NCBI GenBank assembly: GCA_000733355.1
Contig: JNVV01000004.1
Span: 1,043,046 to 1,107,045, forward strand
Reading direction: 5' to 3'
Source: Falciphora oryzae
Taxonomy: Eukaryota > Ascomycota > Sordariomycetes > Magnaporthales > Magnaporthaceae
DNA length: 64,000 nt
The translations under genes and the position numbers were made by a program. Position 1 is the stretch's first letter. Every line of letters begins with the position of its first letter. Below, in pieces: positions 46,684 to 57,832 of this stretch. Below the pieces are notes generated by a model. That model made no database searches. It saw nothing but the letters and a program-made list of their open reading frames with translations, and was not told where the DNA came from.

Positions 46684-47686
46684 TCCCGCAGCTCATCGGG
46701 GTTTCGAGGGATCATAAGCGCAAGTGTCGCGCCTAACGCATACGAGTCCCTGTACCGAAGTCAGCGTGTGGACAGCCAAGTGTCAATGATTCCCAACCAC
46801 GTACGCCGTCGCGACGCGGCGGCCAAACCGTCAAATAAGGGTGAGGGTGGGCTGCCATACCAATGATTGTAGAACGCGTAGTACTTTCCGCGATACTTGA
46901 AGGCCCACAGCCCTCTGGTCCCCATGATGATTGATGAAATGCATTTGCGTGTGCTTGCGTCTGTTGGAGTCCCGTCGCGGCCGCTGGGGTTGTGTTTAGA
47001 GCATCGAACTTGGCACGCGCAGCCTGAAATCCAAGACGACGCAGGCCTCCAGCTGGGTTTGGGGGAAGTTTGGGGGGAAGCCGAACCAGACGCGATGAGA
47101 TTGAGGTCACCCCAGCCTTAGGGTTTTGTCTGCAGAACGCGTCCGAAAAATGGTGGCGCTCATGGCCACATCCCAAGCCCGATGTTTGCGTTTGCATTGC
47201 ACCTTCCCTACGAACCAAGGCTACGTCACACACTCCACCGATTATCGGAGGAGGGATCTGGCCAGTTGGTCGCAGGAAACCGCGTACCTAGGTTTTCGAA
47301 CCATCTCTGCACCGTACACCGGCGGCTTTCAGAGAATGCTTTCAACGGGTCAGCCGGGTAGTCTCGCTTCCAATTGCCGTTGCGCGAGAGTCTGGATGTC
47401 ATGACCTGGAGTCGAAAAGAAAAACCGATACACCCGGGGCGAACGGATAAATACGCTAAACTCAATTTGGGTTTTTGGCATGAATCCCCCTCAACGCCCA
47501 CCTGCAAGGGGCAGCCAGCACCATCACGGCCCAATCGGTGTCAATTGACAGCACGGAGCTGCGATGCCATCAGAAATATCAAATTTGCATATTTTTACCA
47601 CCAACACATTCCTCCGCCGCGCACCCAGCGAAAGCATGTCAGCCTCTCCAATAGCCCAGTCGTGATTTCACCGAGAGGGAATCGTG
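46684..47686. other. Divergent promoter region (orphan gene / PPOX)
   Basis: One kb shared by two divergent genes. A CTTAGGGTTT box lies at 47118-47127 and a TACCTAGGT at 47285-47293. No gene is supported. Confidence 0.45.
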
Positions 47687-49959
47687 ATGCTGGTGTCGAT
47701 AGGGAGCAGGGCCTGCGCCCGCTGCTGCCTCCAGCGGCGCAGCTCGCCATGGCGTGCTCTGAGGCCACGGGCAGCCTCAGCACCACCCAGCAGCAGCGCT
47801 GCCTGCTGGCCGGCCGTCAGCAGAGCCTACAGCTCCCGCACCAACAGCCGCAACAGCGGCCGCAGCAGCAGCGCCGCCACCAGCAGCAGCGCCCGCCAGA
47901 ACCGCCCGCCCGCCACCATAGCCGTGCTGGGGGGTGGCGTGACGGGCCTGACGACGGCCTACTACCTGACCAAGTTCCTGCCGTCGGCCCGGATCACGCT
48001 GTACGAGGCGTCGGACCGGCTGGGCGGCTGGGTTGACTCGCACACCATGGACCTGCAGAGGCGCCTGCCGGACGGCACGCCGGCCTGGGTCGTGTGCGAG
48101 TACGGCCCGCGCCTCATCGCGCCGTCCGGCAAGAGTTTCTCCGACATGCTGGTCTACGCCGAGCTGCTGCATTACCTGGACCTCGTGCACAAGACCTGGA
48201 GCCTGACGCGCGGCGGCGTCGGCAGGTCGCCCAACGGCGAGCCCGACACCCTCGCGCGCCGCTACATCTACTACCCGGACCACCTGGTCGAGCTGACGGG
48301 GCCGCAGCTCAACTTCCGCAGGCGCTTTGTGCAGTCACTCCTGGTCCTCGTCCGCTACCTGTACGAACTGGGGCGCAAGGTCGCCACCGAGCCCCTGCTG
48401 GCCGGCGCGTTCCGCGCGGTGCTTTGGTGGGCTTTCCGCAGGCCGCTCCTCGGGAGGCCACTAGTCGAAAGCGGCGCCTCGGCCCGGCGCAAGGTCGCCG
48501 AGACCATCGCCGCGATGCCGGACGAGTCGGTCGGCGACTGTTTCGTGCGGCTCCTCGGCGGCCGGAAGCTCGTCGACAACGTGATCGCGGCCATGGTGCA
48601 CGGCATCTACGGCGGTAGCCCCTGGCGGCTGAGCGTGCAGTCGTCCGTCTTCCTGCAAACCGCCATCCGCGATGCCGTGGGGGTGTTGCCGGGGACTCAG
48701 ATCGAGTCCAAGGCGAATGCGGCGCTCAATGAGGAGATCTATCTCGAGATTTCGGACAAGGGGGACGCCATCAGGGAGCTGTTTGTCTACGATATACTCA
48801 GACCCGGCACGGTTGCCGCCACCGGGTTTCTGAATGGCTTCTCCACCTTCACAAACGCGCTGGCTGACGCTCTGCGGGCGAACCCCAACGTGGAAATCAG
48901 GTTGAGCGAGCCCGTGACCAACCTGGGCTACATCCAGGCCGGCCAGGAGTCCTCTGTCAGGGTAAGCGCGGACTGACATGACTGTCCTTACCATGGTATG
49001 CTTCTTTCTTGCCAACTAACGACCAACCCCTCGCCGCCATCCAGGTCAAAACAAACAAGACCAACCGAAGCTTCAACAAAGTCATCTCAACCATCTACGG
49101 CAAGACCCTGGCCGGCATCGCCGACGGGCGCCTCCCGGCTCTGGCCGACATGCAGGCCGTGACGATGCAGGTCGTCAACCTCTACTACCCGGACCCAGGC
49201 CTCAACCACCCGCACCGCGGCTTCGGCTACCTGGTCCCGCCGACCGCCGACGTCGAGCCGGGCGTGCTGGGCGTCATCTTCGACTCGGACCGCGATGACG
49301 CCGTCGCCACCGCCCAGGCCCGTGCTCACGGCGGGCGCCGCGGCCTCGCCCACCCGTCGGGCGACACGGTCCCGGGCACCAAGCTGACTGTGATGCTGCG
49401 CGTCGACGAGCAGACGGGTCCCCGGACCGAGGACGAGGCCAGCCGGCTCGCCCACGCCGTCGTGCGCAGGCACCTCGACTTCCCCGAAAAGTACCAGCTC
49501 CGCGACCGCACCTTCGCCAGCGTCAAGACGGCGAGGGACTGCATCCCCCAGCACACCGTCGGCCACCGCGCCCGCCTGGCCGCCGCCCACGCCCAGCTGC
49601 TGGCCGGCTTCGGGGGTCGCCTCGCCGTCGCCGGGCCCTCCTACACCGCCCCGGGACTGCTGCCCGCCATGCGCGCCGCCCGCGACGTCGCCGCCGAGGT
49701 CGCGGGGAGGGGGTACGAGACGGCCATCGCCCGCAGGTGCGAGCTGCCGCCCGAGAGGCGGCTCCGCGTGCACTACGACAGGGACGACACGTGGGACCCC
49801 GTCAGGGAGGTCGTCGGCGTCGGCGACACGGGCCTGGCCCGCTTCCGCGACGACCAGACCTGGGCCTCGGACTTCTTCCCGTTTGGAACCAGGACCGTCC
49901 TCCTCCCGGGCAACAGCAGCATCGCCCCGAGGGTCATCCCTTGGTCTTACAACCTCTGA
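47687..49959 (+). CDS. Protoporphyrinogen oxidase, mitochondrial
   Basis: This FAD enzyme oxidises protoporphyrinogen IX to protoporphyrin IX, the penultimate step of haem synthesis, at the mitochondrial inner membrane. Exons are 47687-48961 and 49045-49959. The 83-bp intron (48962-49044, GTAAGC...CCAG) falls between codons, giving 729 aa. The first 70 residues are rich in Arg/Ser/Ala without acidic residues, as in a mitochondrial presequence (ACARCCLQRRSSPWRA, SRAYSSRT). The FAD-binding IAVLGGGVTGL is at residues 78-88, followed by TLYEASDRLGGWVDS. The GIYGGSPWRLS region and the C-terminal NSSIAPRVIPWSYNL are intact. It is longer than many fungal homologues because of the presequence and low-complexity N-terminus, so a later start remains possible. 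It is convergent with MED14. Likely the fungal HEM14 orthologue. Confidence 0.9.
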
Positions 49960-50478
49960 TTTTTTTTTCTCGTCCAAAGAGGGCAGACACACTTTTGTTG
50001 TATTTATGTGGTATCACTAATTATCTGAACACTCCGCATGAGCGTGCGTGTTTTCTTTTTTTTTTTTTTTCCTCTTTTTCCTTCTCTCTCTCTCTCTCTC
50101 TCTCTCCCCAACCACACAACTCCGACACTCCAGGGCCATGCCCGCAAAACATCGGCAGGACCCCCCCAGCTCGCCTGGCCAGACAGCTAGGGCTAATGAT
50201 ACTATCGCTACTGGTGACACTAAAAAAGACATAATCTATCGCTCGTTGTAGCGGCGCGCCTTAGGTATGTATGTACGGAAAGTATGAAAAGGGCCGCGCC
50301 GACATTAGGAAAGTGTGATAGGAGGCGTCATGCTTTTGTCCGAAATTTCCCACCGGATAACCTAAAACCCCCCTCACCTTTGCCTTGATGTTTCCTCAAG
50401 AAACTATGGGTATTCAAGGCTCCCATCGAACTGCCACCCCCGGCAACTTCAATTCATCTTAAAGCTAGGCTCGACCTG
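49960..50478. other. Convergent intergenic with T/CT-rich tract
   Basis: This separates the PPOX and MED14 stops. It contains a T tract near 50056-50070, then a (TC)n microsatellite around 50082-50106. No gene is seen. Confidence 0.6.
50082..50106. repeat. (TC)n microsatellite
   Basis: About 12 TC units between the PPOX and MED14 stops, following a T tract. Confidence 0.85.
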
Positions 50479-53400
50479 CTAGGTCAGGTCGACCACGTTG
50501 TTGCTGCCCATCGACGCCTGCGGGGCCGGCCTGTTCTGTCTCACCTGGCCGCCGCCTGGACGCTGAGCATGCGGTGGCCTGTTGCCATTTGCGTGGTTCC
50601 CCAAGCCCTGCCCCACCATGCCCTGCGCCTTTGCCTTTGCTTGCGCCTGCAGCTGGGCCTGTATCTGCTGCGCCTTTGTCTGCTGCGCCTGTCCCATGCT
50701 GCCGGCCGGTGGTTGATGATGCGCCATCGGCTGCTGTTGCTGTTGTTGCTGTGCAGGCGCGGCAGGGAGAGGCTGTTCCAGCACCGTCCTGACCGCCTTG
50801 TCGATGGCCTGCAGCAGCTCCTCGATCCCGGCAGCCGGCCTGCCCGCCGCAGCGCGGGACAGGCCCTTCCAGTTGGTGCCCTTGCCCTCCCACACCTTCT
50901 TGAGGGCCTTGCCGAACTCGTCACCACCCTCAGGCACCCGTCGGTCGCTGCGGCAGATGTGCCACCACGCCTCGCCCCTACGCTGGCGCAGCCGCATATC
51001 CAGGTTCAGTTTCCGCGGTGGCGCGCCAGGGGATGATGAGAGCGTGTAACGCAGCGTTGCCCAGTCGAGCGTCTTGTTGAAGATCTCGAACATGCCCCTC
51101 CGGCTGATTTGCAGCTGCTGCCACGACTCATCCATGGCCTCCATCCCCCGCACGGCAGACAGTGTCATGGGTAGCCAGAACGGCAGGCTCTCCAGTCCTT
51201 TCTCGGCGTTGACCAGTGTCTGCAGCATGTCCAGGACCCGCATGTGTGGGTTGTCCGGCTCCAGCGTCACCTTAACCGATTGGGGCTTCCGGAGATCCAG
51301 CCAGACCTTCCATCTGCGTGCAGACGCTTCTTGCTTTACCGAGGAAGCCTCTGCCTCGCTGGGCACTGCAGGTGTCGGTGGCGACGGGTCCGCATACGTG
51401 AAGATGACTTTGCGCAATGTGATCGACTCGCACTCCACGCCTTGTCTATTCCTCCCGATCGAGTCCAGGAACTCAACCAGCCGCTCGATTGCCTGCAACC
51501 GCGACGTCAATGAGCTTATCATGGACTCGCCGAAGCCAGTCCGGATGCGAAGAGAGAACTCGCCCGTCCGGTGGCTGAAGGAGACGTCATGGTCGACCTT
51601 GGAGCTCAACAGCCTGAACTTGCTCTTATCGAGCACGACGATGCTCGCTGACGCCGTGATGCATATATACGGGACATTGCGGGTGGACGCTCCAGGCCTA
51701 AAGATGCCCCTTGATGCGAGGTCATCTGAGGACGCTGGTTGCACACCCGTGACAACAAGACGAACACTCTCGGCGGCCCAGGGTTTGCGGTGGCGCTCTG
51801 TGCGCCCACCCTCTCCCCCAGCATCCGCCGTTTGCGCCCGCGCCGATGGTAATATTTCCGACAGGCGGATAAGAATAGTTGGCAGCTTGAGGCGCGGGGG
51901 CATATTCAGGCTTGGGATGTGGCGGGTCATATGGCGAATCCTCCTCGAGCGAAGCTCCCGGACGTCTGCCAACTGCGTGATGATGGCCGTGACAAAGACG
52001 GTCAAGTCCGAGAAGAACGGATCTCCCAGGTTTGGCTGGCCTGGAGTGAGTGGCAGAGGGACGTGGCTCCTGACGCGCACTCCGGTTGGATGGTTGGCAC
52101 CACTAATGATAACGTTAGTCATGGATTCCAAGTCAAGAGGAAAGAGAAGTACGTACAGCTCGACCAGCCACCACTGATCACCGCTGAGGCTCAGGCTGAC
52201 CATTAGGAAGAACTGGGGATTCCAGCCCTGCCGTTTGAACCAGCCAAGCACGTTTGTGGTCTCACGGTTGTTGAGAATGGGTCGTAGATCTTCTATCTTG
52301 ACCGGCGATCTCACGATAGGTTGCCAGCCGAGGCTCTTTCCGCGGCGCACCAGTTCCTCCAAGGCGTGAACGTTGCGAAGCTTCTCAAGCTCCATCACTG
52401 GATCTTTGCCGAATATGTTGAGATTATTCTCTCCGGTGGGGATCAGCCGGAACCTGGGCTCCAGCGCGAACAAACCAGTGATTGGATCAATCCGAACAGT
52501 GACCGTGTCCAGACGGGTAAACTGCATCGTCAGGCAGGATTCAGTCGGCTCCGTCTTGGAGATGTGCAGGGCCAGAGCAGCCTCCCGCTTGGCAAACTTG
52601 GGCTTCTCGAGGAGCTTGGCGTGGATGGCCGTGAGGATGTGCTCGACATGGCGAGCGATGACCGCCTTGAGCACCGTCTCGGTCGAGATACTGGTGAGGT
52701 CAAGCAGAATGTCGGCATCCTTGATCTCGAGGTTATTCCTAAACCACCGTAACGAGACGTAGCTCGTAAATTTTGGGTGTGGCTGCACGCCCAGTGGAGG
52801 GGCGCCGCTGTGGACGCCAATGATGATCCAGTTTTTTGGCGCGTTGGACGGGTAGCGAGACGTCCAGTACTGGATGGCCAGGGAGCGGTTGAGCGGCTCG
52901 ATCTTGAGCGTGTCGACCCATCTGCTCCGGCCGAGCTGCAGCGCCTGCCTCCTCAGCTCGTTGATCTTGTGCGTCAGAACTAGCTCGTGCAGGTACTTGT
53001 AGCACCCCGCGAGCCCCTCCGACGCCAAAATGTCGTTGACTTTGACTTCGAGGTGCAGCCGAAATGTGTCCGAGAGCTCGGCCGGGGACGGGGCGAAGAG
53101 GAAGCGGAAGTCGATGAACCAGAACTGCTTCTCGGCGTCTTCATCCGCGATCGTAAGGTCGACCTCGAACTCTCCTTTGACCATGAACGTCACGCGGCCA
53201 GAGCTGATCTTATAGTTTCGAAAGTGGTACGGGATCTTGTCATGGTCGCCGATAGTCAGTCGTAGTGATAGGAGAGTGTTGATGTCGTCTAGCCACTTAA
53301 GCTGATCCTTGGCCGTCAGAGGTGGAGGCTCGATGTAACCAAAGTCGGGCAGCCAGGGAGCGTTGCCCGTGGTCAGCACCTGGAGCGCCGTCTTCAGGTC

Positions 53401-54030
53401 AGGGCTTGGTAGCCTCGCGTAGGCCAGATTCCTCTTGCAGGTCATCATGCTGTCCAGGGCCAGGTCGTACGTCACCATCTGCTGCTGCAGGTGGCCTTTC
53501 AGGTCGATGAGTTTGCTGACCAGGCCCGCCTTCTTGCTCCATTCTGTGATGACCAGCGCTTTAACCCATTTGGCGTGCTGCTCCTGGGCGAACCTGAGAA
53601 GTAGGACCTTCTTGTCCAGGTTCTCAACCGACGCGTCTTCGATGCCGCTGTGGTCGGTGTGGCCGTTGAGCGTGGGTGCGATGGGCAGCGGCTTCTTGGC
53701 CAACTCTATTATCTTGTCCTGAAGCTCGTTGTGCGATTTCTGTGCTAGCCGTGACAGAAGCTGGCTGATAGACAGGAAGTTTTCGGTGATATGTTGGATT
53801 TCGTCGGGCAGATCGTTCATCCTTGATGGGTTGTCGGCGGGCAGCGACTGCGCTGGCGTCTGGATCTGCTGGACTACCTCCATGTTCGTGGCGCCATCGG
53901 CAGGGTACTTGGCGTCCGGATCAGGTTTGACCATGCCTCCGCCGTTGACTCCATTTAGTTTGAGGTCTCGGTCGTGATTCGTGCCGCGCACCCCGTTCTG
54001 TGCGGGTTCCATCTTCATGACGGCAGCCAT
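50479..54030 (-). CDS. Mediator complex subunit 14 (MED14/Rgr1)
   Basis: MED14 is the backbone subunit linking head, middle and tail of the Mediator, the nuclear co-activator of RNA polymerase II. This is a single uninterrupted exon of 1,183 aa. The first in-frame ATG is at 54030 (MAAVMKMEPAQNG). The conserved N-terminal MED14 domain starts near residue 70 (MNDLPDEIQHITENFLSISQ) and covers SHNELQDKIIELAKKPLP, RFAQEQHAKWVKALVITEWS and LPDFGYIEPPPLTAKDQL. The remainder is the long repeated tail-binding region. The C-terminus is low complexity, rich in Gln/Ala (a CAG-coded QQQ run near 50740), and ends with SMGSNNVVDLT. There is no sign of damage. It is convergent with PPOX. Confidence 0.95.
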   Translation of the reverse strand: MAAVMKMEPAQNGVRGTNHDRDLKLNGVNGGGMVKPDPDAKYPADGATNMEVVQQIQTPAQSLPADNPSRMNDLPDEIQHITENFLSISQLLSRLAQKSHNELQDKIIELAKKPLPIAPTLNGHTDHSGIEDASVENLDKKVLLLRFAQEQHAKWVKALVITEWSKKAGLVSKLIDLKGHLQQQMVTYDLALDSMMTCKRNLAYARLPSPDLKTALQVLTTGNAPWLPDFGYIEPPPLTAKDQLKWLDDINTLLSLRLTIGDHDKIPYHFRNYKISSGRVTFMVKGEFEVDLTIADEDAEKQFWFIDFRFLFAPSPAELSDTFRLHLEVKVNDILASEGLAGCYKYLHELVLTHKINELRRQALQLGRSRWVDTLKIEPLNRSLAIQYWTSRYPSNAPKNWIIIGVHSGAPPLGVQPHPKFTSYVSLRWFRNNLEIKDADILLDLTSISTETVLKAVIARHVEHILTAIHAKLLEKPKFAKREAALALHISKTEPTESCLTMQFTRLDTVTVRIDPITGLFALEPRFRLIPTGENNLNIFGKDPVMELEKLRNVHALEELVRRGKSLGWQPIVRSPVKIEDLRPILNNRETTNVLGWFKRQGWNPQFFLMVSLSLSGDQWWLVELYVLLFPLDLESMTNVIISGANHPTGVRVRSHVPLPLTPGQPNLGDPFFSDLTVFVTAIITQLADVRELRSRRIRHMTRHIPSLNMPPRLKLPTILIRLSEILPSARAQTADAGGEGGRTERHRKPWAAESVRLVVTGVQPASSDDLASRGIFRPGASTRNVPYICITASASIVVLDKSKFRLLSSKVDHDVSFSHRTGEFSLRIRTGFGESMISSLTSRLQAIERLVEFLDSIGRNRQGVECESITLRKVIFTYADPSPPTPAVPSEAEASSVKQEASARRWKVWLDLRKPQSVKVTLEPDNPHMRVLDMLQTLVNAEKGLESLPFWLPMTLSAVRGMEAMDESWQQLQISRRGMFEIFNKTLDWATLRYTLSSSPGAPPRKLNLDMRLRQRRGEAWWHICRSDRRVPEGGDEFGKALKKVWEGKGTNWKGLSRAAAGRPAAGIEELLQAIDKAVRTVLEQPLPAAPAQQQQQQQPMAHHQPPAGSMGQAQQTKAQQIQAQLQAQAKAKAQGMVGQGLGNHANGNRPPHAQRPGGGQVRQNRPAPQASMGSNNVVDLT

Positions 54031-55799
54031 GTCGGGCGAGCCGGTTACCCGCGCGCCCTCGTGACGACTTCCGTAACCAAAGTTCCCCCTCCCTCGCGCG
54101 GAAATCCCAAGCTGAATGCCGTGGCACAATCCAGGCGGACGCTAGCGAATTGTGCCGCTGCCGGCGCTCATCACCCACCGTTTGCACGACAGCGGAGTGA
54201 GCGCGGCCTGTCGACTCGTGACGCCCGAATGATCGCTCGAGGGTGAATGTCTTTCTTGCTAGCGAGGTGAAAGTCGCGGGACTCGGCGATCGGCGCGTGT
54301 GGGAGGAGAAGATGTCGATGATCGACCGGGGGGCAGGACGAGGGACACGGTCTGGCAGGCCAAAAAGTCTCGCGACGCGCGCGCAAAGGCACAGGCAGCA
54401 CGCGGGAGCGTCGGCGGAGCGCAAAGAAAGTGGCCGACCAAGGAGGCCCGCTGGAAGGATCGGAAGATGCCAGGTGCGTCGGGAGGCGTTACGCGCGGCT
54501 GGGGGGTTGTCGGACACGAAGGTTGATGATGTTGCCGTAGGTTGGGAGATTGGACGAGCGAGGGCCGATACGTTTTTCCCAGCCGCCGCCTGTTTCTGGC
54601 GGACGCTGGGTGCTGGGCGAGTGGAACAAAGATTGAAAAAGTCACGTGCGCACTGCGAATCAAGTGGGACGGCCCATGAGGTTGGCCCCCGCCGTCTTCC
54701 TTGTCCTGCTCTGGCGAGGATCCACTGTGGATTTGCGCTGGCGCAGGGATCTCGACCTGGCCCGTCGACGCGTGCGTGCCGCCGTTTGCGGTTCCTCCGG
54801 CATGGAGCAGCCCGAGCCGTCGGCATCCAGATTTAAAGCTTTGGGCTTGCCGGTGTTGTTTTTCCCGGAGGAACAGACACAGTAAACAAGCCGGCCAGGT
54901 GTCACTAAAAACAAGCCTCCCAGGCCGAAAAGGGCTTCGACATAGCTCCACGTCATTCACATCGCGCTGGTCCGGTCGTCCCTTTTCACTCGAGCTTAAT
55001 TGATTAATCCTCGCAGGGAGGGGTCGACGTTTATTTTCACTCGATTCGCCGTACCTCTTGCACCCAAACCAAGCCCCCACGTTACCCCTGGGACCCCGGC
55101 CTCACACCCGCAATATTTACCACCCTTTATGACTGAAGCGCCCACGCGCGGCCACCCAAAGGCGTATATCTCCATCAACATCCGCACATCATCCACCTGC
55201 TTGCTCGGGGTGGCAGAGCACCTATAAACTCAGTAGCCCGATGTCATGCGATCCTTTCAAACGTGGCGGCAAAGACCATGATATGCGCGATTCAGGAGTC
55301 CAACCAGGTACCCGAGGCAGCCCGAACCAGATCCATTGAAGAGCACACCCGTCGCCCATGTTCTAATTCGCGGCCGCCTTCTCGTCAAATTCGAGAATTT
55401 TCAAATTTGTTCCTGCAGTCCTCGTCTATCGCCCGCGTCGAGAAAAAAAAAAAAGATCCCCCTAGCCGAATCGCTCCAATATGGCACGACCCCCGGTCAT
55501 TCCAGGTTGGCCACGGCACACAGAAAACCAGTACGCAAAGACTCCCAACGGCAGCTCCGAGTCGCTTCAGGTTTACTTGAGCATCCACTCTCGTCTCTGC
55601 GAGCAAGCTCCGACCAGGACAAAGGTTGTTGCTTTGCAGGCTTGGTCACCTTTGGGCGTAAATCCTCAGGGGGGAAGCGATCCATAACCAGCTCAGCTGC
55701 GTCGTCAAAAGTACCCAAGGTCACTAAGGTGTTCATTTTCGACTATCCTAGGTTGCCTGGCTTGTGCAGCTGGCCGTCGGAGAGCAAAACCGAGAGAAC
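54031..55799. other. MED14 promoter and G6PD 3' flank
   Basis: About 1.8 kb upstream of MED14 and downstream of the G6PD stop. Open frames on both strands overlap and have noncoding-like composition. A short A tract lies near 55443-55455. Confidence 0.5.
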
Positions 55800-57832
55800 T
55801 TACAACTTGTTGGGGTGCATCGCCGACGTGGTGGGCCACTGGTAACCCGCCGCGTCACTGAACTTGTACCCGTACGAAGCAGTGAAATCGTCCAGCACAG
55901 CCGGTCCTCGAGAGCCTAGACATCACGGTCAGGTCAGCCGACGAGTCATCACTAATCGCCCGCATAAAACAGCCCACGCTATCAGACATACCATAGGGGT
56001 ACTCCATCGGGATGATCTCCTTGTTGTCGTCCAGGTAATGCAGCAGAGGCGTGAAGATGCGCCAGCTCGCGTCAAGCTCGTCGTCACGCACAAAGTTGGA
56101 GTGGTCGCCCTTGAGGCAGTCCAGGATGAGAGACTCGTACGCCTCGGGGATCTTGAGGTCCGAGAAGCGGCGGCGGTACGTCAGATCCAGCTCCGTCACG
56201 ACCGTCTGCATGCTCAGACCCGGAAGCTTCGAGTTCATCTTGATGTAGACGCTCTCGTTGGGCTGGATGCGCATGACGAGCTCGTTGCGCGGGATGTCCT
56301 TGAAGATGCCCGACGTAACGTCCTTGAACTGGATCCGGATCTCCGTCTTCTGCTCGTTCAGGGCCTTGCCTGCCTTCATGATGAAGGGCACGCCGTCCCA
56401 CCTCTCGTTCTTGATGTATGCGACCAGCGCGCAAAAAGTTGGGCACCTCGAGTCCTTGGGAACCGTGTCGTCCTCCTTGTACGATGGTTTACTGCCGTCG
56501 AGCGACCTCCCGTACTGGCCAATGATGACGTTCTTAGGCTCGATCGCGGGAATAGCGCGAAGGACCCGGACCTTCTCATCACGGATGTCCTCGGAAGAGA
56601 ACGAGATAGGCCGCTCCATAGCCAGGAGGGTCAAGACCTGTAGCAAGTGGTTCTGCATGACGTCACGAACGATACCAAATTCGTCAAAGTATCCTCCACG
56701 GCCCTCAGTGCCGAAGGGCTCCTTGAAGGTGATCTGGACATTGTCGATGTGGTGACGGTTCCATGTCGCGCCGAGGAACGAGTTGCCGAAGCGGAGGATG
56801 AGGATGTTCTTGACCATCTCCTTGCCAAGGTAGTGGTCGATGCGGAACAGCTCGTCCTCCTTCCAGTCGGGCTCCAGGGACTTTTGCAGCTCGCGGGAGC
56901 TGGCCAGGTCCTTGCCGAACGGCTTCTCGACCTATCCGTGGTTGATCACATGGTTAGTGGGGTGTGCATGCAAGCGACACATGCGCGAGGGCGGCGGCCA
57001 AGCGGTGCTTACGATGACCCGCGCAATGCCCCTGGTCGGGTAGCAGCACCGCTTTAGGTGCTGGGACACAATTGTGAAGACGCTGGGCGGGAGCGCCATG
57101 TAGAAGAGTCTGTGCGCCTCAGGCTTGGTCTGCTCGATGTCCTCGAGGTGTGCGTTGAGGTTGTAAAAGGACTCGTCCTTGTCATACTGGCCCGAGACGT
57201 AAGTGCAGAGGGAGCAGAAGTCGTCCAGCTGCTGCTCCATATCCTTGGTGGGTGTCTTTATGTACGACCGGATCCTCCTAATATACTCCTCGTGGTCCAT
57301 TTTGGTTCTGGCATATCCGACAATCTTGATGTCCTTGGGCAGGAATTGGTTCCGGTACTTCCGGGGATGTTAGCTTCATTCCCGGTCGAGCGAGCTTCCC
57401 CGCGCGGGAGGTCGAGGACTCACGAGGCCGAAGAGTGCAGGGTACTGTGGAGAGTTGTTAGCATACTGCTTTTGCGTGGGTGATATTTTATTATGCGTTG
57501 GAGGGCGAGGGGCGCACCGTCTTCTTCTTCGCCAGATCTCCGGAGGCGCCAAGGACCACAATGACAGTGTTCTCCTTGAGCTCCAGCTCACTATCCGGTA
57601 CAGCTCCATGTTAGTGCGATACCCGCGCATTCACCACCCCCACGCACTTGGAGCCAGGATAAATCGTCTTGCGATCAAGCGAAAGCAGCTCGACAAACGC
57701 AAAGCGAAATGGGCGAACAGCGCGCAGCCCGCGATCCGCGCAGGCGAGGCGGGCGGGCACCTCGAGCAGGCATCGCCACCGACAGCCGTGGTGGGGTGGT
57801 ACTTACGCAGCAGCGTGCGACTCGGCAGCCAT
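55800..57832 (-). CDS. Glucose-6-phosphate 1-dehydrogenase
   Basis: Cytosolic enzyme for the first, NADPH-producing step of the oxidative pentose phosphate pathway. Six exons: 57832-57807, 57590-57518, 57444-57424, 57357-57013, 56931-55992 and 55915-55800. Introns are 216, 73, 66, 81 and 76 bp. The phases close exactly to 506 aa, the usual size. Exon 3 is a 21-nt micro-exon coding YPALFGL. The NADP-binding GASGDLAKKK is at residues 23-32 and the active-site signature RIDHYLGKE at 185-193. The C-terminal exon restores the expected GSRGPAVLDDF...YKFSDAAGYQWP block. The start exon is only 26 nt (MAAESHAA plus two bases). The stop TAA overlaps a GTAAGT; I do not read this as a further intron because the protein end matches the family. 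Confidence 0.95.

Noticed and set aside
49087..49992. 301-codon minus-strand ORF
   Set aside because: Antisense shadow of PPOX exon 2.
54031..54129. Upstream extension of MED14 by 33 codons
   Set aside because: It begins with TTG, not ATG; the first ATG in frame is 54030.
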